In this document: positions 1 to 11,419 of the stretch, one piece after another
Position numbering within the stretch: position 1 is the first letter of the stretch
How the letters are laid out: the number at the start of each line of letters is the position of its first letter
Source of the DNA: Neoceratodus forsteri
Lineage: Eukaryota > Chordata > Ceratodontiformes > Ceratodontidae
Reading direction: 5' to 3'
Length of the DNA stretch: 64,000 bases
Assembly (NCBI GenBank): GCA_016271365.2
Contig: CM057455.1
Span: 1,562,062,501 to 1,562,126,500, forward strand
The notes under the pieces: generated by a model
Database searches by the model: none
What the model was told of the DNA's origin: nothing
What the model saw: the letters and a program-made list of their open reading frames with translations, nothing else
Made by a program: the position numbers and the translations under genes

Positions 1-1400
1 CTTATTATTTACCAAATCCTTGAAACCATTTAAAAACAAAATCATTTCTGACACCCAGCGTCAAATATCTCAATAGGCAGCAGCATTATTAAATATGAAC
101 TTAAGTAAATCTGTAATTCAGTCTCTTTTGCATAACCCAAACTTTAACAGAGGAAAACAGGTTTAGTAGAAGAGGACTGGGAAGGAAATGGAATAATTAA
201 AGTCAAAGATATCATAAAAGGTGACACATTTCTGGATTTTATTGACCTTAAACAAGACTCGGACATTCCTGAATCAGATTAGCTTTTTTATGATTCACTC
301 AAAACAGATGTGTTAAAACATTATAAAAATACTGATGGGTTAAATAAATAAATGAAAACACAAAACATTCTGGCCTCTGCACAACTAAACCTGAAAATAT
401 ATAAATTCCATAGAATGCTAATAGACACAGGGGGGAAATAATGAAAACATAAGATGGTGGTACTAAACCCTTGGGGAAAATTTTGATGAAAGGAATTAGC
501 ATAGAATTTGACTAGATTCTCTTAAACATTTTAAAACAGACTATATGAAACGAGAGCAGTTTAACTCTCCTCACAATTTATATTACACTGCCCCACCAGT
601 TACACATAATGGGCTCAAAGACATCACCTAATTGTTTTAAATGTGTGTAAGCTCAAGAAAATCTTACTCATGTGCTCTGAACTGAAAGATCATTCAGCCT
701 GTTTGGGAAATATTATGAAATTTGTTAGAAATATTACATGGTTATCTGAAAAAAACATAGACAGTTGCACCATTGCTCATTTCAGTAAAGAAAAGCTCTG
801 GCATAAGGACAGAGTCATACCATTACACTTATTGGAGCCTCAGTAAAGGTAAATAAATAATGAGAGTATAGATTGAAAACAGAGCTCCTACTTTTAATAA
901 AGGGAAACAAGACTGCCTGGAAACACTTAGAATGGAGCGTTTAGCCCATTTTTTTGGTAGGCCAAGGGAATCTTCAATTCAAAAGGGGGAACCACAGTAT
1001 ATATACTGTATAGGCTTGTTTTAGAAATGAAAATAAAACTAAAACTCTTTCTACAATTAAATAATCTTCTGGGAAATTTATATTTCCTCTCATTTTAACA
1101 GCCTTTTCTTGGCAAACTGAAACTTTTCAATCATCTTTCTCCAAACTACTGTGGTATCTAAATTTGGTACAATAGAGTTGATTCCCACATATAATCTTTT
1201 TTTCTTCCTTCTTTTCTTTCTCTTCAATAGCTCTGATGTTATTTTGAGTTGTCACTAATCTTTCTTTATGAGTGGAAAAGGGAAATTGATTCATTAATTT
1301 GTTTCTGCTTTCAGTTCTCAACATAACAAAAACTAAACAAATAATTAGTTAAAAGATTTATAAAGTGTTTTTTATCAATAAAATTCAAATGATCTAGACA
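1..1400. other. Unassigned AT-rich DNA
   Basis: No coding region, RNA gene or recognisable mobile element is supported here. The only open frames are short and AT-rich, without motifs. The base composition is that of ordinary intergenic or intronic vertebrate DNA. Confidence 0.5.
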
Positions 1401-1426
1401 ATATATACTTGATTGTATGTATTAAG

Positions 1427-1446
1427 GAAGGGAGAGAGGGAAGGAA

Positions 1447-1512
<66 letters not shown>

Positions 1513-1514
1513 AA
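1427..1514. repeat. GAAA-type purine microsatellite
   Basis: An all-purine tract on the plus strand starts as GGGA/GGAA units and resolves into about 17 uninterrupted GAAA units. Such tracts produce repetitive Lys/Glu/Arg and Phe/Leu/Ser frames on the two strands, which are not genes. A pure homopurine run of this size can adopt triplex (H-DNA) structure and is likely to be length-polymorphic. Confidence 0.95.
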
Positions 1515-1519
1515 CCATT

Positions 1520-2035
1520 CCTGCTAAGCTCTTCTCTCATGCCTGGTCCTGCATATAGACCCTGTTCCTCTCCTACTTGGGGCCTACTGCTGCCCCCAAT
1601 TCCTTTGCTGCTTCCTTTTTGCATAACCTCTGCCATGCCCCTCCTGGCGCACAGGATCATTACAGTACTTAATCTTTATCTCCATGGACCCATCTCTGTG
1701 CTCTCCTTCACCTTTATTGCAATATTTATCACTCAAGCATAATCTTGTAAGCATAGTTGGAGCTTGTTTTTTTGTATTTGCACATTACTGCCACTGATAT
1801 CCCATTTAGCATTATCCTTTATCTTATTGTATTTTTCATCCGCTCCAGTGCAATTGTTTTATTTGTACTGTCTCTTGCTATTTGCATTTACTGCTAATTA
1901 ATTCCAATTTTCATAATCTCTTATTCCATATTTAATATGTACCTTCTGACTTTTTTCTTCATTTCCATTCCCTCAGTAACCCCCAACTCCAGTCTGTAAA
2001 TGGAAATGAGCTTCAATTCAGCATGCCTTTCATGG
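1520..2035. other. Unassigned sequence
   Basis: This is pyrimidine-rich sequence followed by AT-rich sequence. I see no domain, promoter or repeat signature that I can name. Confidence 0.4.
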
Positions 2036-2079
2036 ACACCAAACTGTAATTAATAATGCTTCAGCTAATATCCAAAACT

Positions 2080-2250
2080 GACATTGCAGTACATCAGTGG
2101 GGTGTGCTGCACTGTTGAGTGGCTATCCTTTGGATGGGACATTAAAATTGAGGTCCCTTCTTTTCATCACTGATTGCTGTCCAGATACAATAAAGATTCC
2201 ATGGCACTTATTGTAAGAAGCTGAGATTTTCTCTGATGGCCTAGCCAGCA
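2080..2250 (+). mobile_element. SINE-like remnant with the 'GGATGGGACATTAAA...GAGGTCC' tail
   Basis: The stretch TTTGGATGGGACATTAAAAT followed by GAGGTCC, and then ATTCCATGGCACTTATT, resembles a tail module I recall from SINE-like repeats of fishes and other vertebrates (GGATGAGACGTTAAA...GAGGTCC...ATCCCATGGCAC). The match is from memory and the exact family is not assigned. The copy is diverged and lacks a clear RNA polymerase III promoter, so it is probably a 5'-truncated relic. Confidence 0.5.
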
Positions 2251-2365
2251 TACCCACTAACAATAAAACAAGTCCTTATAATTCACATACCAGCACATGG
2301 AACCAAGCTTTCAAAGCTCAGTGTACCTTTTTTATCAACAATTACTGCTTAATGAAATAAATAAA

Positions 2366-2460
2366 ATTCACAGTCAGAGGCTAAGTGATTTGCTCAAAGG
2401 TATCTAATGAGTAAATGGATGTAGTTGGATTGGATCCTGGGTTGCCTGATTCACAGTTTT
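2366..2460 (-). mobile_element. CORE-SINE/MIR-like remnant, reverse orientation
   Basis: On the plus strand the order is AGGCTAAGTGATTTGCTCAA, then AGTAAATGG, then GGATCCTGGGTTGCCTGATTC. This is the layout of a reversed MIR/CORE-SINE (a 'gttaagtgacttgcccaagg' motif followed by an antisense B box and 'ccaggtctg.ctgactc'). It is short and diverged, which fits an ancient insertion. Confidence 0.5.
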
Positions 2461-2479
2461 ACAATTTTTTTAATGCATC

Positions 2480-3085
2480 TGTTTATTCCCCTTGTCTTCA
2501 GCTCAGGGATGTGCCTACATTTGTCTGCTGGGTCCAAGGAAGGATCCCAGACTTTGTGATGCTCATCGACAAGGTTTTTTTTCCCTGTGTGTGGTTCTCC
2601 TGTGCACCCCCAACAGAGGCGGATGTGCAATAACCTCAGTGTACTTCCAGGTGTGCTCCCACCCCTGACATGCAGATGTCCTCCACCTCCACTGATATGG
2701 CCTCTGTATTGGTCCATTGCTCACCTATCCCTAGCAGTTGCTAGGGGTCATTGTGTAGCCAAGTGCCAGATCCACTTCCTCCCCCAAGAGAAGATGATCA
2801 GTCCAATGGATGCTTAGCCTTCTCCCACTGACCAGCCCCCTGACAGCCTTGGTTCGCTCCTAAACCTGAGTCATTGGCATTGCAAGCAATAATGCTACCT
2901 TTGCACCAGTAAGCTTACATTTTTACCATTTAAGTACTAGGCTGCAATGCTGCTTAGTCATCGGACAATTCATAATAATATAGCCACGTATTAACTTGAC
3001 ATCAGTAGGGACGCTATGTTTATCAGATTCCACCCCCACCACCCTCCACATACACTTCTTAAGCAAGAACAAATAGTATGCTGTG
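2480..3085. other. Unassigned sequence
   Basis: Moderately GC-rich DNA with overlapping open frames of up to about 88 codons on both strands. None shows a domain or motif I recognise, and no repeat family is evident. Confidence 0.35.
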
Positions 3086-3089
3086 CATA

Positions 3090-3400
3090 TATTTAAAAAG
3101 TATAAGGATACCAAACCCTTCTTCTTCTCAGTGTACCTTGTAATTTCCATGCTAATCAGAAATGGGTCCAAGTTTACCTTGAAGACATGTACTGTCTTTA
3201 TATTCACTGTCTCTGCTGGTCAGCTATTACATAGGTTTATAACCCTCTCGGAGAAAAAAGTGCCTCCTAACATTGCCCCTTTATTTACTACCTGTGAGCT
3301 TCAGGGTATGGCCTTGCATCCTGCTGGAGATTACCAGATGAAACATCTATGTCTGTATGATTTTGTTGATTGTGTGTGAGTAAATGGAAGACTGAGATCA
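3090..3400 (-). mobile_element. Old CR1-like LINE fragment (ORF2 C-terminal region)
   Basis: The minus strand reads a piece equivalent to the distal end of CR1 ORF2: a 'VVNKGAMLGGTFFSERVINL' stretch and then 'FKVNLDPFLISM'. This parallels the copy at 11.4-13.3 kb ('VVNLKVKLRGTFSSQREVN'). It belongs to an older lineage than the large elements at 5.6, 13.3 and 20.6 kb, and only the C-terminal part remains. No catalytic motif is present. Confidence 0.5.
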
Positions 3401-3439
3401 TGTTCATATGTTTGTATGTTTGTATGTTCGTATGTTCAT
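3397..3439 (+). repeat. GTATGTTY octamer microsatellite
   Basis: Successive 8-bp units of the form GTATGTTT/GTATGTTC follow a leading CATATGTTT. The same octamer terminates the CR1-like LINEs in this window (for example near 17,760 on the plus strand and 20,604 on the minus strand). This may therefore be the 3' tail of a severely truncated plus-strand insertion rather than a random microsatellite. Confidence 0.7.
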
Positions 3440-3444
3440 TCTAA

Positions 3445-5598
3445 GCCTTCATTTCTTCTGAGTGAACATGTTAAAGACTTTCAGTTGCTCCTCATAGCTT
3501 TTGTCCCAATATTCCATATCATTTTGGTCACCTGTGTTGCACCTGCTTGACTGCCTCAATGAATAACATAATCAGTTATTCAATAATTAAAGTTTTACCT
3601 GTTGTGGGACTTGAACACAGTCTACTCCAAAGCTCACCTTCTACAACACTACATTACGAAAGGCAGATCCAGTTCATTTTTTTCCCCTTTGTTTGAGAAC
3701 AATATTATAAGCTTGTTTCATACTTACCGATGTCTTCTCTGAAACTCACACTAATCTGATGGACAACACACACATATATGAAATAATTTTAATAGAATAG
3801 AATACAATGTTATTTTGTGTAGCATCTTTCCTGCAAATGTATCCCAAACTGCTTAGAGTGAAAGGCAGAGAATAAAATTAATAGAAATAACCAATTAGGA
3901 ATATGTAGTACAAATGTTCTAAAACTATATACAGACAGTGTTAAATAGGAATGCAAAACAATTAAGTAACAGTTTACAAAGTTTAACAAGACAAGTAATT
4001 AAATCATTCACGACAGTTTATAAACAGTATAAGGTAAACCTGTTTTTAAGAAGTGATGGCAAGACTAATAAAATTATTGAACTTACTGGAAAAATAGAGG
4101 TAGCAGTCAAATGAGCAATAACCTTTGCAGTCAATGTGATATCAATCACACCTACCCACCAGCTATAGATTCTGTTGCAGAAACGTTAATTTACAGAGAA
4201 TTTGGAGGAGGAGGAATAAGATGCAGGCTTGATGGATCAAACATAGGGAGACTCTTACAAAGGTTGAAACTATTAAATCAGACTTCAGACTTGCAATTCT
4301 AAAGAGACATCAGAAAACTGGAAGTGAATTCATTAAAAATGGTCATGGTAAGGGGGAAGGCTGCATTTAATTAACACAACTTCAAGAACAGGAATGTCAT
4401 GAGTCAATGACTAGGTAGAAAAGGTGAGTTTTGAGATCTATTCTGTAGAGTGGACAATAGTCAAGGTGGAAATGGGGGGGGGGGTGATATTCCAGACAGA
4501 AAGTGCAGGAAAAACTGAAGGATCAATTCTTGTTTTGTTTTTTTACTGAGGAGTTTGAAACTGATGAGAAGCTTTACTACACTAGCCAAAGGAGGTGTCA
4601 TGATTTCTTAGATTGGTACCTGACAATAAAAACAGGGGTAATTCCTCTTAATTGTGATGGCATTTTTCATCCAGGCATTGATGGTATGGTTTCATACATC
4701 TCAAAATCATGTGTAATGTATTTAAAAATCAATCAATCAGTCAATCAATCCACTGTGATTAAAAATGCCTTTTTGAAGTGAAAAGAGATGACTGGCACAT
4801 GTTTATAAGAAGCCTCATCTGGTAATGATCCGCTTTGGGTATAAAATTAAAACACTGTTATTTATTATGAGTAAGTACCGAGTGTGTGGCCATTAGTGGG
4901 TAAACATGTCTGTCAAATAACGTTTGAGCACTTGAACATTAGATGCATTTACACTATATGATCTGCACTGTTGCTAGAGGTGCATTATGAGTTTCACCAG
5001 TGTAGATCCTGTAAACACTTGGCAGAGCATTGTAAGTTACTCCCTTTCAGCTTACAGCATTCCCTGCTTTGTTGGGATTGTGTACTGGTGCAGGCATTTT
5101 ATGCTAGCATGTAAACATGCTACTCCACCGCCACCAATGCACCCCATGGTGCCCCACACCATGTCATTTTTAAAGTGATGGCACTGGCTAGATCACTCTG
5201 AATTTTGTACAGCTTGAGGTTTGCAGTAAATAATAGGCTGGTGGCTGTCAGATTAGATGTATGGCACTACAGTAGACATAACAAAGAAAAGGAGCCAAGT
5301 TTATTTATTTATTTATTTAAGGGAATCAGATACACCTTTGAGCCAGGGGATCTTTGACAAAGGTTCCACGTCAGGTTACTTGAAACATTAGGACAGGCAG
5401 TGGTATTGTGCAAAAGAGAAATAAACATAGCAGCCAGAGGGCTTTGTCAATTATCAAACATCACAATTGTGTAAATCACTTCTACAACAAATAAAAAAAA
5501 AAAAGTTCCTTACCTTGTGCCAGACAGATGTGCTTCATTTAATTCATCACACCTTACATAAATGTCCATAGGATAAGACAGCACCCAAACAGCTTTTG
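3445..5598. other. Unassigned AT-rich DNA with minor simple repeats
   Basis: No gene is supported. Small features are an antisense B-box-like GGGACTTGAACACAGTCTAC near 3606, a G11-type run near 4472, TCAATCAATCAGTCAATCAA near 4729, and (TTTA)n near 5299. A stretch near 3820-3860 ('AGCATCTTTCCTGCAAATG...CCCAAACTGCTT') faintly resembles a common vertebrate SINE/LINE tail, too weakly to name. Confidence 0.4.
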
Positions 5599-5879
5599 CA
5601 AATTATGAGCATACAAAATTGCCAGCAGAAACAGGCCTCCCAGTCTGTCAAGTCTGCTCAAGTGTGCAGCTAGCACCTCACCTCACAGCTGCCCCTCCCA
5701 CCCTCTCTCCCCAGTATTCCTTCCCCTTCCCCTGTCCTAACCCTTCTTGAAACTGCCCACCATCTTACAGGACACTATGTCATCCAGTAAGGTGTTTCAT
5801 TTGTCCACTACTCTTTCAGTGAAAAAATGTCTCCTCATCTCCCTCCTGAATCTTTCACCTCCAATCTCAGTCCATGCCC

Positions 5880-8430
5880 TCTCGTGTCTCTCTCCTTCTC
5901 ATCTGGAAAACCCCTTCTGTGTTGGTCTTGTTTATCCCCTTCAGATTCTTAAAGGTCTCAATCATATCCCCCCATCCCTCCTCTCCTCCAGTGAATACAT
6001 ATTCAACTTTTCCAGCCTGTCCTCGTAGGGTTTGCTCTCTAATGCCTGTATCATCTTTATGGCTCTTTGCTGCACCCCCCTCCAACAATCTGATGTCCTT
6101 CTTCAAGAATGGGTGCCAGTACTGCACACAGTACTCCAGGTGGGGCCTGATCAATGGCCTATACAGGGGCAGGATAACCTCCCTCCTTCTGGAGGAGATC
6201 CCTCTTGCAATACACTCCAGCATTTTGTTGGCTTTTGCAGCCACCTTTCTGCACCAAGCAGAGTTGTTTATGCTTCCTGTATTGATCACTCCTAGGTCCT
6301 TCTCCTTTGTGGAGTTCCCCAACTGTACCCCATTCAAGTGATAATCCCTTCCCTGGTTCCTGGCTTTGAAGTGCAGAACTGTGCACTTCTTGGTGTTGAA
6401 CCCCAACTGTCATATTTCCATCCACTCCTGTAGCTTGGTCAAGTCCTCCTGCAAACCCTTCCACCCCTCCACATCATCAACCACAGCTCCCATCTTGGTA
6501 TGGTCTGTGAACAGACTGATCCTGCTCTGGATCCTGTGTGAGATATCTGCAATAAAAATCCCAAACAGCACCTGTCCCAGTACCAACCCCAGTGGTACCC
6601 CACTCATCACCGCTCTTGGTGACGAGAGGTCTCTCCCCAATCACCATCCTGTGCTGCCTTCCCTTTAGCCAGTTTATGATCCATGTCACCATTTTTGGCC
6701 CCACCCCCATATATTCCAGTTTCCCTCCCAACTTCCCATGCGGCACTGAATCAAAGGCCTTGCTGAAGTCTAAATACAGGACATCCACTGCATGGCTCTT
6801 GTCCAGTTAACATGTCACCCAGTCATAGTACTCTATAAGGTTTGTCTGGCAGGATCTGCCTACTATAAATCCATACTGTTCACCATCCTGGAGACCATTT
6901 TCCTCCAAGAAGCTTACTAACCTCTCTTTTAGGATGGTCTCCATGAGCTTTTCCACGATCGATGTGAGACTCACTAGCCTATAGTTTCCTCGTTCATCCT
7001 TTGGGCCACTTTTGTGGAAGGGCACCACATGGGCCATTCTCCAGTCCTGTGGTACACATCCCATGTCCAGGGAGGTATTGAACAGGTCAGTCAGTGGCCC
7101 TGTCAGGACCTCTGCCAACTCCCTTAGTACCCTAGGGTGAATGCCATCAGGTCCAGGTGCTTTGTCCACCCATAATGCCCTCAACTCATCTAGTGCCCTG
7201 CTCTCTGTAATCCCTACATCTGTCATCTCCTCCCACCCTACTTCCCCCTCACCTGGGGTATCTGCCCCCCCATGTGAATACAGAGCAGAAGTATTCATTC
7301 AGTGCCTCTGCCTGCTCTGCCCCTTTCTCCACCCCGCTCATCTTTCTTAATTCTCACCTGCTTATCCTTGCTCCTTTTTCTCTCTCCAATGTAGTGGAAG
7401 AAGTCTTTTTCTCCATTTTTGATTCCCTGCACCAATCTCAGCTCTCTGGATGTCTTGGCCATCCTGAACAGTCTAGTAACCTCCCTGGACTTCTCCATGT
7501 ATGCATCCTTATCTTCACCTCTCCTCAATTATCTGTACTTTTTAAATGCTGCCATCTTGGCCCGCACCCCTTCCATAACCTCCTGTGTTAGCCAATTGGG
7601 TCTCTTTGCCCTTCCCTTCTTTCTTTTCTTCCTAGTGCAAGACTCCGAAGCCTCCACCAATCCTTCTTTTATGGTGTCCCATTTCTGGTCTGTATCCGTG
7701 TGTGGTTGTGTACCTGCCAGATGCCTGCCCCAAATTTCCCCATCTTCTTAAAGTCTGCCCCCCTGAACTCAATCACCCTTGTAAACATGCCCCGTTTCCC
7801 CTTCCCATGTTCAGTGTGAACCACACCAAATAGTGGTCACTCCCAGCTAGTGATTCCTCCATTTCCAGATTCCTTACATCTTCCTCATTATCCAGTACAA
7901 GGTGCAGAGTTCTTTCTAACTGAGTCGGCCCCTGGACCAGCTGTGTTAGGAAGCTGTCTTGAAATGCTTCTAACAGGACACACTCCCTTGCACTCATGGT
8001 GGATGGGGTGTCTCACTCCACCCCTGGTAGGTTGAAGTCCCCCACCAGCACTGTGTTCCCCTTCTTGCAGACCTTCCTAATTTGTTCAGTTAATTCCCTA
8101 TCCAGGTTGCTCCCCTGAGCTGGTGACCTGTACACCACCTCATCCTCAGTGTCCTATTCTTTACATCTTGGAACTGCACCCATAGTGCCTCTGTCCTCCC
8201 TTCCTCCCTTTTGCACTTTATCTCCTTACTTACATAGATCGCCAATCCCCCCATTCCCCTTAGCCCTATCCTTTCTGAATAAGTTGAACCCCAGGATCAT
8301 CATATCCCAGTCCTGGTACTGGGTGGACCACATTTCCGTGATGGTTGCAATGTCCACCATCTCTTCCACTGCCATGAGAGCCAAAACTCCGCTGTTCTAT
8401 TCCTTAGGCTTCTTGCATTCAGTGAGACCA
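5880..8430 (-). pseudogene. CR1-like ORF2 relic (endonuclease, reverse transcriptase)
   Basis: The endonuclease begins with an 'LNARSL'-type start near 8,425. It contains GDFNLPGVE (near 8,043-8,022) and the terminal SDH block in 'GSDHYLVWF' (near 7,845-7,820). The RT contains DKAPGPDGIHPRVLRELAEV (near 7,169-7,110), 'GNYRLVSLTSIVEKLMETIL', 'DVLYLDFSKAFDSVPHGKL' and 'LFTDHTK' in place of LFTDDTK (near 6,513-6,497). The C-terminal half continues to about 5,870 with 'LIRPHLEYCVQYW'. Several frameshifts separate these pieces. The role of an intact protein would be target nicking and reverse transcription; this copy lacks a catalytic Asp. Confidence 0.85.
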
Positions 8431-8514
8431 CTCTCCAGCCTGTCTCCTCCCTTTCCCTACCCCTATTCTTCCCCCTTTATCCCTCCATGTGCCGCTTCCT
8501 ACCTGCCTTTACCC

Positions 8515-9075
8515 ATAACGGTTCTATGTGATACAGTAACAGTGAATTATGCATGCCGAACACCCTTGTCACAACCCCACATCAGCGAAATTCAATTTCA
8601 GTGATGTGGAATCCCAGCGAAAGGAAACGCGGAGCAAAAAAAATGTTTTTCTTTTATGTGGGACTGGGGCCTTGCCCCTGCATCCCCCTAAATTAGGATT
8701 CTCAACTCCAGGGGGGGTGCATCTTGTTAAAAAAGAAAACACTGTCTCAAGCCGGGTGCAACAAAAACTACCAGTGCCCGGTCCTGAACTCTGCATCCCT
8801 GCCACCCCAAGCCAGTACCTAACCCACCACGCCACAAAGCCAGCTCACTGGAAACCTGCAGCACCACCCCTTACATGTCCTCCCACTCCACATTCGGTGG
8901 GCTCGCTCCCACCCCTCTGTGGGCATATACGCATGCAATATCCTGTTGCCTTTTCGCAACCCACCCCATCCGGTCACCAAACCCACACCCCTGCCGTCGG
9001 GGCACTAGCTGAAACTGGGTTGCCATTTCAGCAGGTGCTCACTTACTAGTGCTCCATATCACAGTATACCACCCA
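8515..9075 (-). mobile_element. SINE-like insertion inside CR1 copy A
   Basis: This block sits between ORF1 and the endonuclease, where the plus-strand copy at 13.3-17.8 kb has only about 150 bp. On the minus strand it contains 'TGGCGTGGTGGGTTAGGTAC' and 'GCAGAGTTCAGGACCGGGC' about 25 bp further on, resembling the A and B boxes of a tRNA-derived promoter. CpG and GC content differ from the surrounding LINE. Exact ends and target-site duplication are not resolved, and part of the block may be a second insertion. Confidence 0.55.
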
Positions 9076-9078
9076 TAA

Positions 9079-10230
9079 TTAAGGGGATGAGCTCACTAGG
9101 CTCTCCTTTCCGGACCCTTTTCCCATCAGCAGTCCCCTCGACACCCCCAGTTTAAAACAACCTTTGTTGATATATACCCTTCTATTCCCTGTTTTAGTAC
9201 TCCTTCCCTCCCTGCTCAAATGTAACCTGTCCCCTCTGTATATGTCACTTTTGCCCCAGGTCCTGCCCCAGTCTGACACTAATCTGTACTCTCTGATATG
9301 GCACCAATCCCTCAGCCACTCGTTGAACTCCTCTCCTTTTTTTCCTCACTGTACTCGGACATGGTTCCTGGAGTACCTCAGAGAATGCCACTGATTCCCT
9401 CACCTCCTCACACTGCCTACCCAAATCCTCAAACCTCCCCTTTACCACCTCTATCATCCCCCCCACCAAGTCATTTGTACCCGTGTGCATCACTATGTGA
9501 GGTTTCTTCTTCCTCTTCCGTGCGCACTTGAGAAGTGCCTGTCCACAGTCAACCCCGTAATAGCCTCAACCCAGATATGACTGTGCCTTTCTCCTCTTCC
9601 ACCCCATCTGACCCCTTTTGATACAGAATACCCCAGTTCTAGTACCCTTCTTCTTGTCCCACACCCTTCCTCCTGTTTTCACTGTCCACATTTCCAGAGT
9701 CCACACTGCCCTGCTCTTTATTACCTCTATCTGCACCATTTGCGACTCCTACATCTCCCCCCCCCACAACTGACTCCTGACTCCTGGGCCTTCACTACCC
9801 CCACAATCTCTGACACCTCCCCTACCACCTCTGATGCCAACACTGTAAACCTATTACTTGCTACCCCTGCAGTGGTGCCCATCTCCTCCGTCCCCCTGCA
9901 ATGAGCCTTCCCTCCACTTACTGCCCCTCTGTTCTCCTTACCCCCATCCCCCTCCTTACATCCTCAGGGGATTTAGCCCTACTGTTCCTCCTCTGTTTCT
10001 CCTAGCTACTCCTCGCTGGGTCCCTCCTGCCCCAGTTCCCCCCTCTGTCACCCTCTCCAGCTCCCTCTAGAGCCCCTATGCCTCCTCTTCTGGTCTGCTC
10101 AGCCTGTAACAAATTGGACAATCCCCCCGTTTCCATAGTATATTCATCCAAACTACTGCCCCACAACCATTGCACCCCACTATCCTCCCTTTGCCTGCCA
10201 CCCTCACTCCATGGTGCCCCCATTCCATCC
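9079..10230 (-). pseudogene. CR1-like ORF1 relic (zinc motif plus esterase-like domain)
   Basis: Fragments in shifting frames give an N-terminal 'CPIC' cysteine pair (codons near 10,119-10,108). A first block follows where the GDS nucleophile motif of SGNH hydrolases is read as GYS (near 9,635-9,627), then 'TGTNDL' (near 9,484-9,467), then 'DRLHLS' (near 9,231-9,215), corresponding to the Asp-x-x-His block. CR1 ORF1 proteins of vertebrates are known to pair a nucleic-acid-binding N-terminus with an esterase-like domain; that assignment is from family knowledge. The changed nucleophile block and several frameshifts make this copy non-functional. Confidence 0.75.
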
Positions 10231-10344
10231 ACTATTCTGATGTCTCAACTCACCCTTATTCGTGCCCCTCCACCCCCCCCAGTGCGATCCCCATAATGCC
10301 CCATTTTCCTTCCCTCCATTATTCACTCTTAACTTAAATGTAAC

Positions 10345-11415
10345 CTCAGTTTCTTATCACACAGTTTGTACAGCAATAGCTGGATACCATATGTGACCCT
10401 ACTGGCTTGCTTTCGAGTCCTTCTTTACCCCATCAGCCCCTAGCTTGTTAGCTCAGTAACTAGTTAACATATTTATACATAACCGTGTCAGTTTCAACCT
10501 TAAACTTTCAACTTTAAATATGTAGTTACCCCTACTTAATCCAAACTTGTCAGTTTGACTTTCAAACTTGCAATTGCAATTGTGGCCCCCTCATGAGCTC
10601 AGTCACTCTGCCAACTCCCCACTTGTGTGAGAAGCACTTTCTTTCAAGAAGTTTTGGAATTCACAATAACAATTTGGATGCTTTCTAATCCTAATGACAT
10701 TTGTATAAAGTGTTACACCCACCCACAAGCGCTCCCTGCCTTCTGGGTCAAAAAGAAATTTGGCCTAAACAAAGGAAGTGCATAAGCCAATAGTCCACAC
10801 CGCTGCCATGTAAATGCATGGTGGCTGTGGTGCAGATGGAGGTGTGGTTGAATGGCGCAAGGTTAAGTGTACCATTTAGGTTAGTGTAAACATGCCACCC
10901 CAATATTGTGCTCACAAAGTAATGAGTGGATGTGGCAGTTTATCCACTTCGTTCACAACCTAACATTTGCAAGCACAGAGGTCAAAACTCAATACAAATG
11001 CTAGTTCACATGCAAAAACACACCATGTGACCAGTGCCACATGTACAAATGGTCTGACAGCAGCCTTTCCTATGAGCAAACTGGGAATCCCAAACAGTCA
11101 CTTGCATGTTTTCAAACACACTAATTGACTTATACGTCTGTGCCTGAACAACATAAACTGTTAAAACTATTATGTAAATAGTGTCCCTCTTTATTCAACT
11201 CCACAAACTTACATTACCATCTAACTGACTGCAATTTGCACCTAATTATATAAGCACCATCCTCGCCACAGTGAATGAATGCCTTATGCTGCTCTATAAC
11301 ACTGACAGAGCAATCCAGAAAAATAACAAGCCCATACTGCAGGCAGGAGGAACTGCACCTGGTAATGATATTGTACAACCATTGTAATCACAGGACACAG
11401 TAGCGATGTTTTCTT
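10345..11415. other. Unassigned intergenic sequence
   Basis: No ORF of note, no RNA gene and no family-level repeat is recognised. The first 100-200 bp may still be the 5' UTR of the adjacent minus-strand CR1-like element. Confidence 0.35.
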
Positions 11416-11419
11416 GTTT

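Larger units (their letters stand above)
5605..10340 (-). mobile_element. Near full-length CR1-like LINE (copy A) with a nested insert
   Basis: Read on the minus strand, the order is a degenerate ORF1 (about 10,230 to 9,079), an inserted SINE-like block (about 9,075 to 8,515), an endonuclease (about 8,430 to 7,770) and a reverse transcriptase (about 7,290 to 5,900). The 3' terminus reads GAGCAGACTTGACAGACTGG, then CTGCTGGCAATTTTGTATGC. The same terminal signature ends the copies at 13.3-17.8, 20.6-23.7, 38.6, 50.2 and 60.2 kb. Both ORFs are broken by frameshifts and stops, and the second Asp of the RT catalytic motif is changed (FTDH), so the copy should be dead. The G+C-rich, pyrimidine-biased plus strand contrasts with the flanking DNA. 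Confidence 0.9.

Noticed and set aside
1394..1742. Long Lys/Glu/Arg- and Phe/Leu/Ser-rich open frames
   Set aside because: They are translations of the GAAA microsatellite, not genes.
4470..4485. G-run as a possible quadruplex regulatory site
   Set aside because: A single G tract does not make a quadruplex motif.
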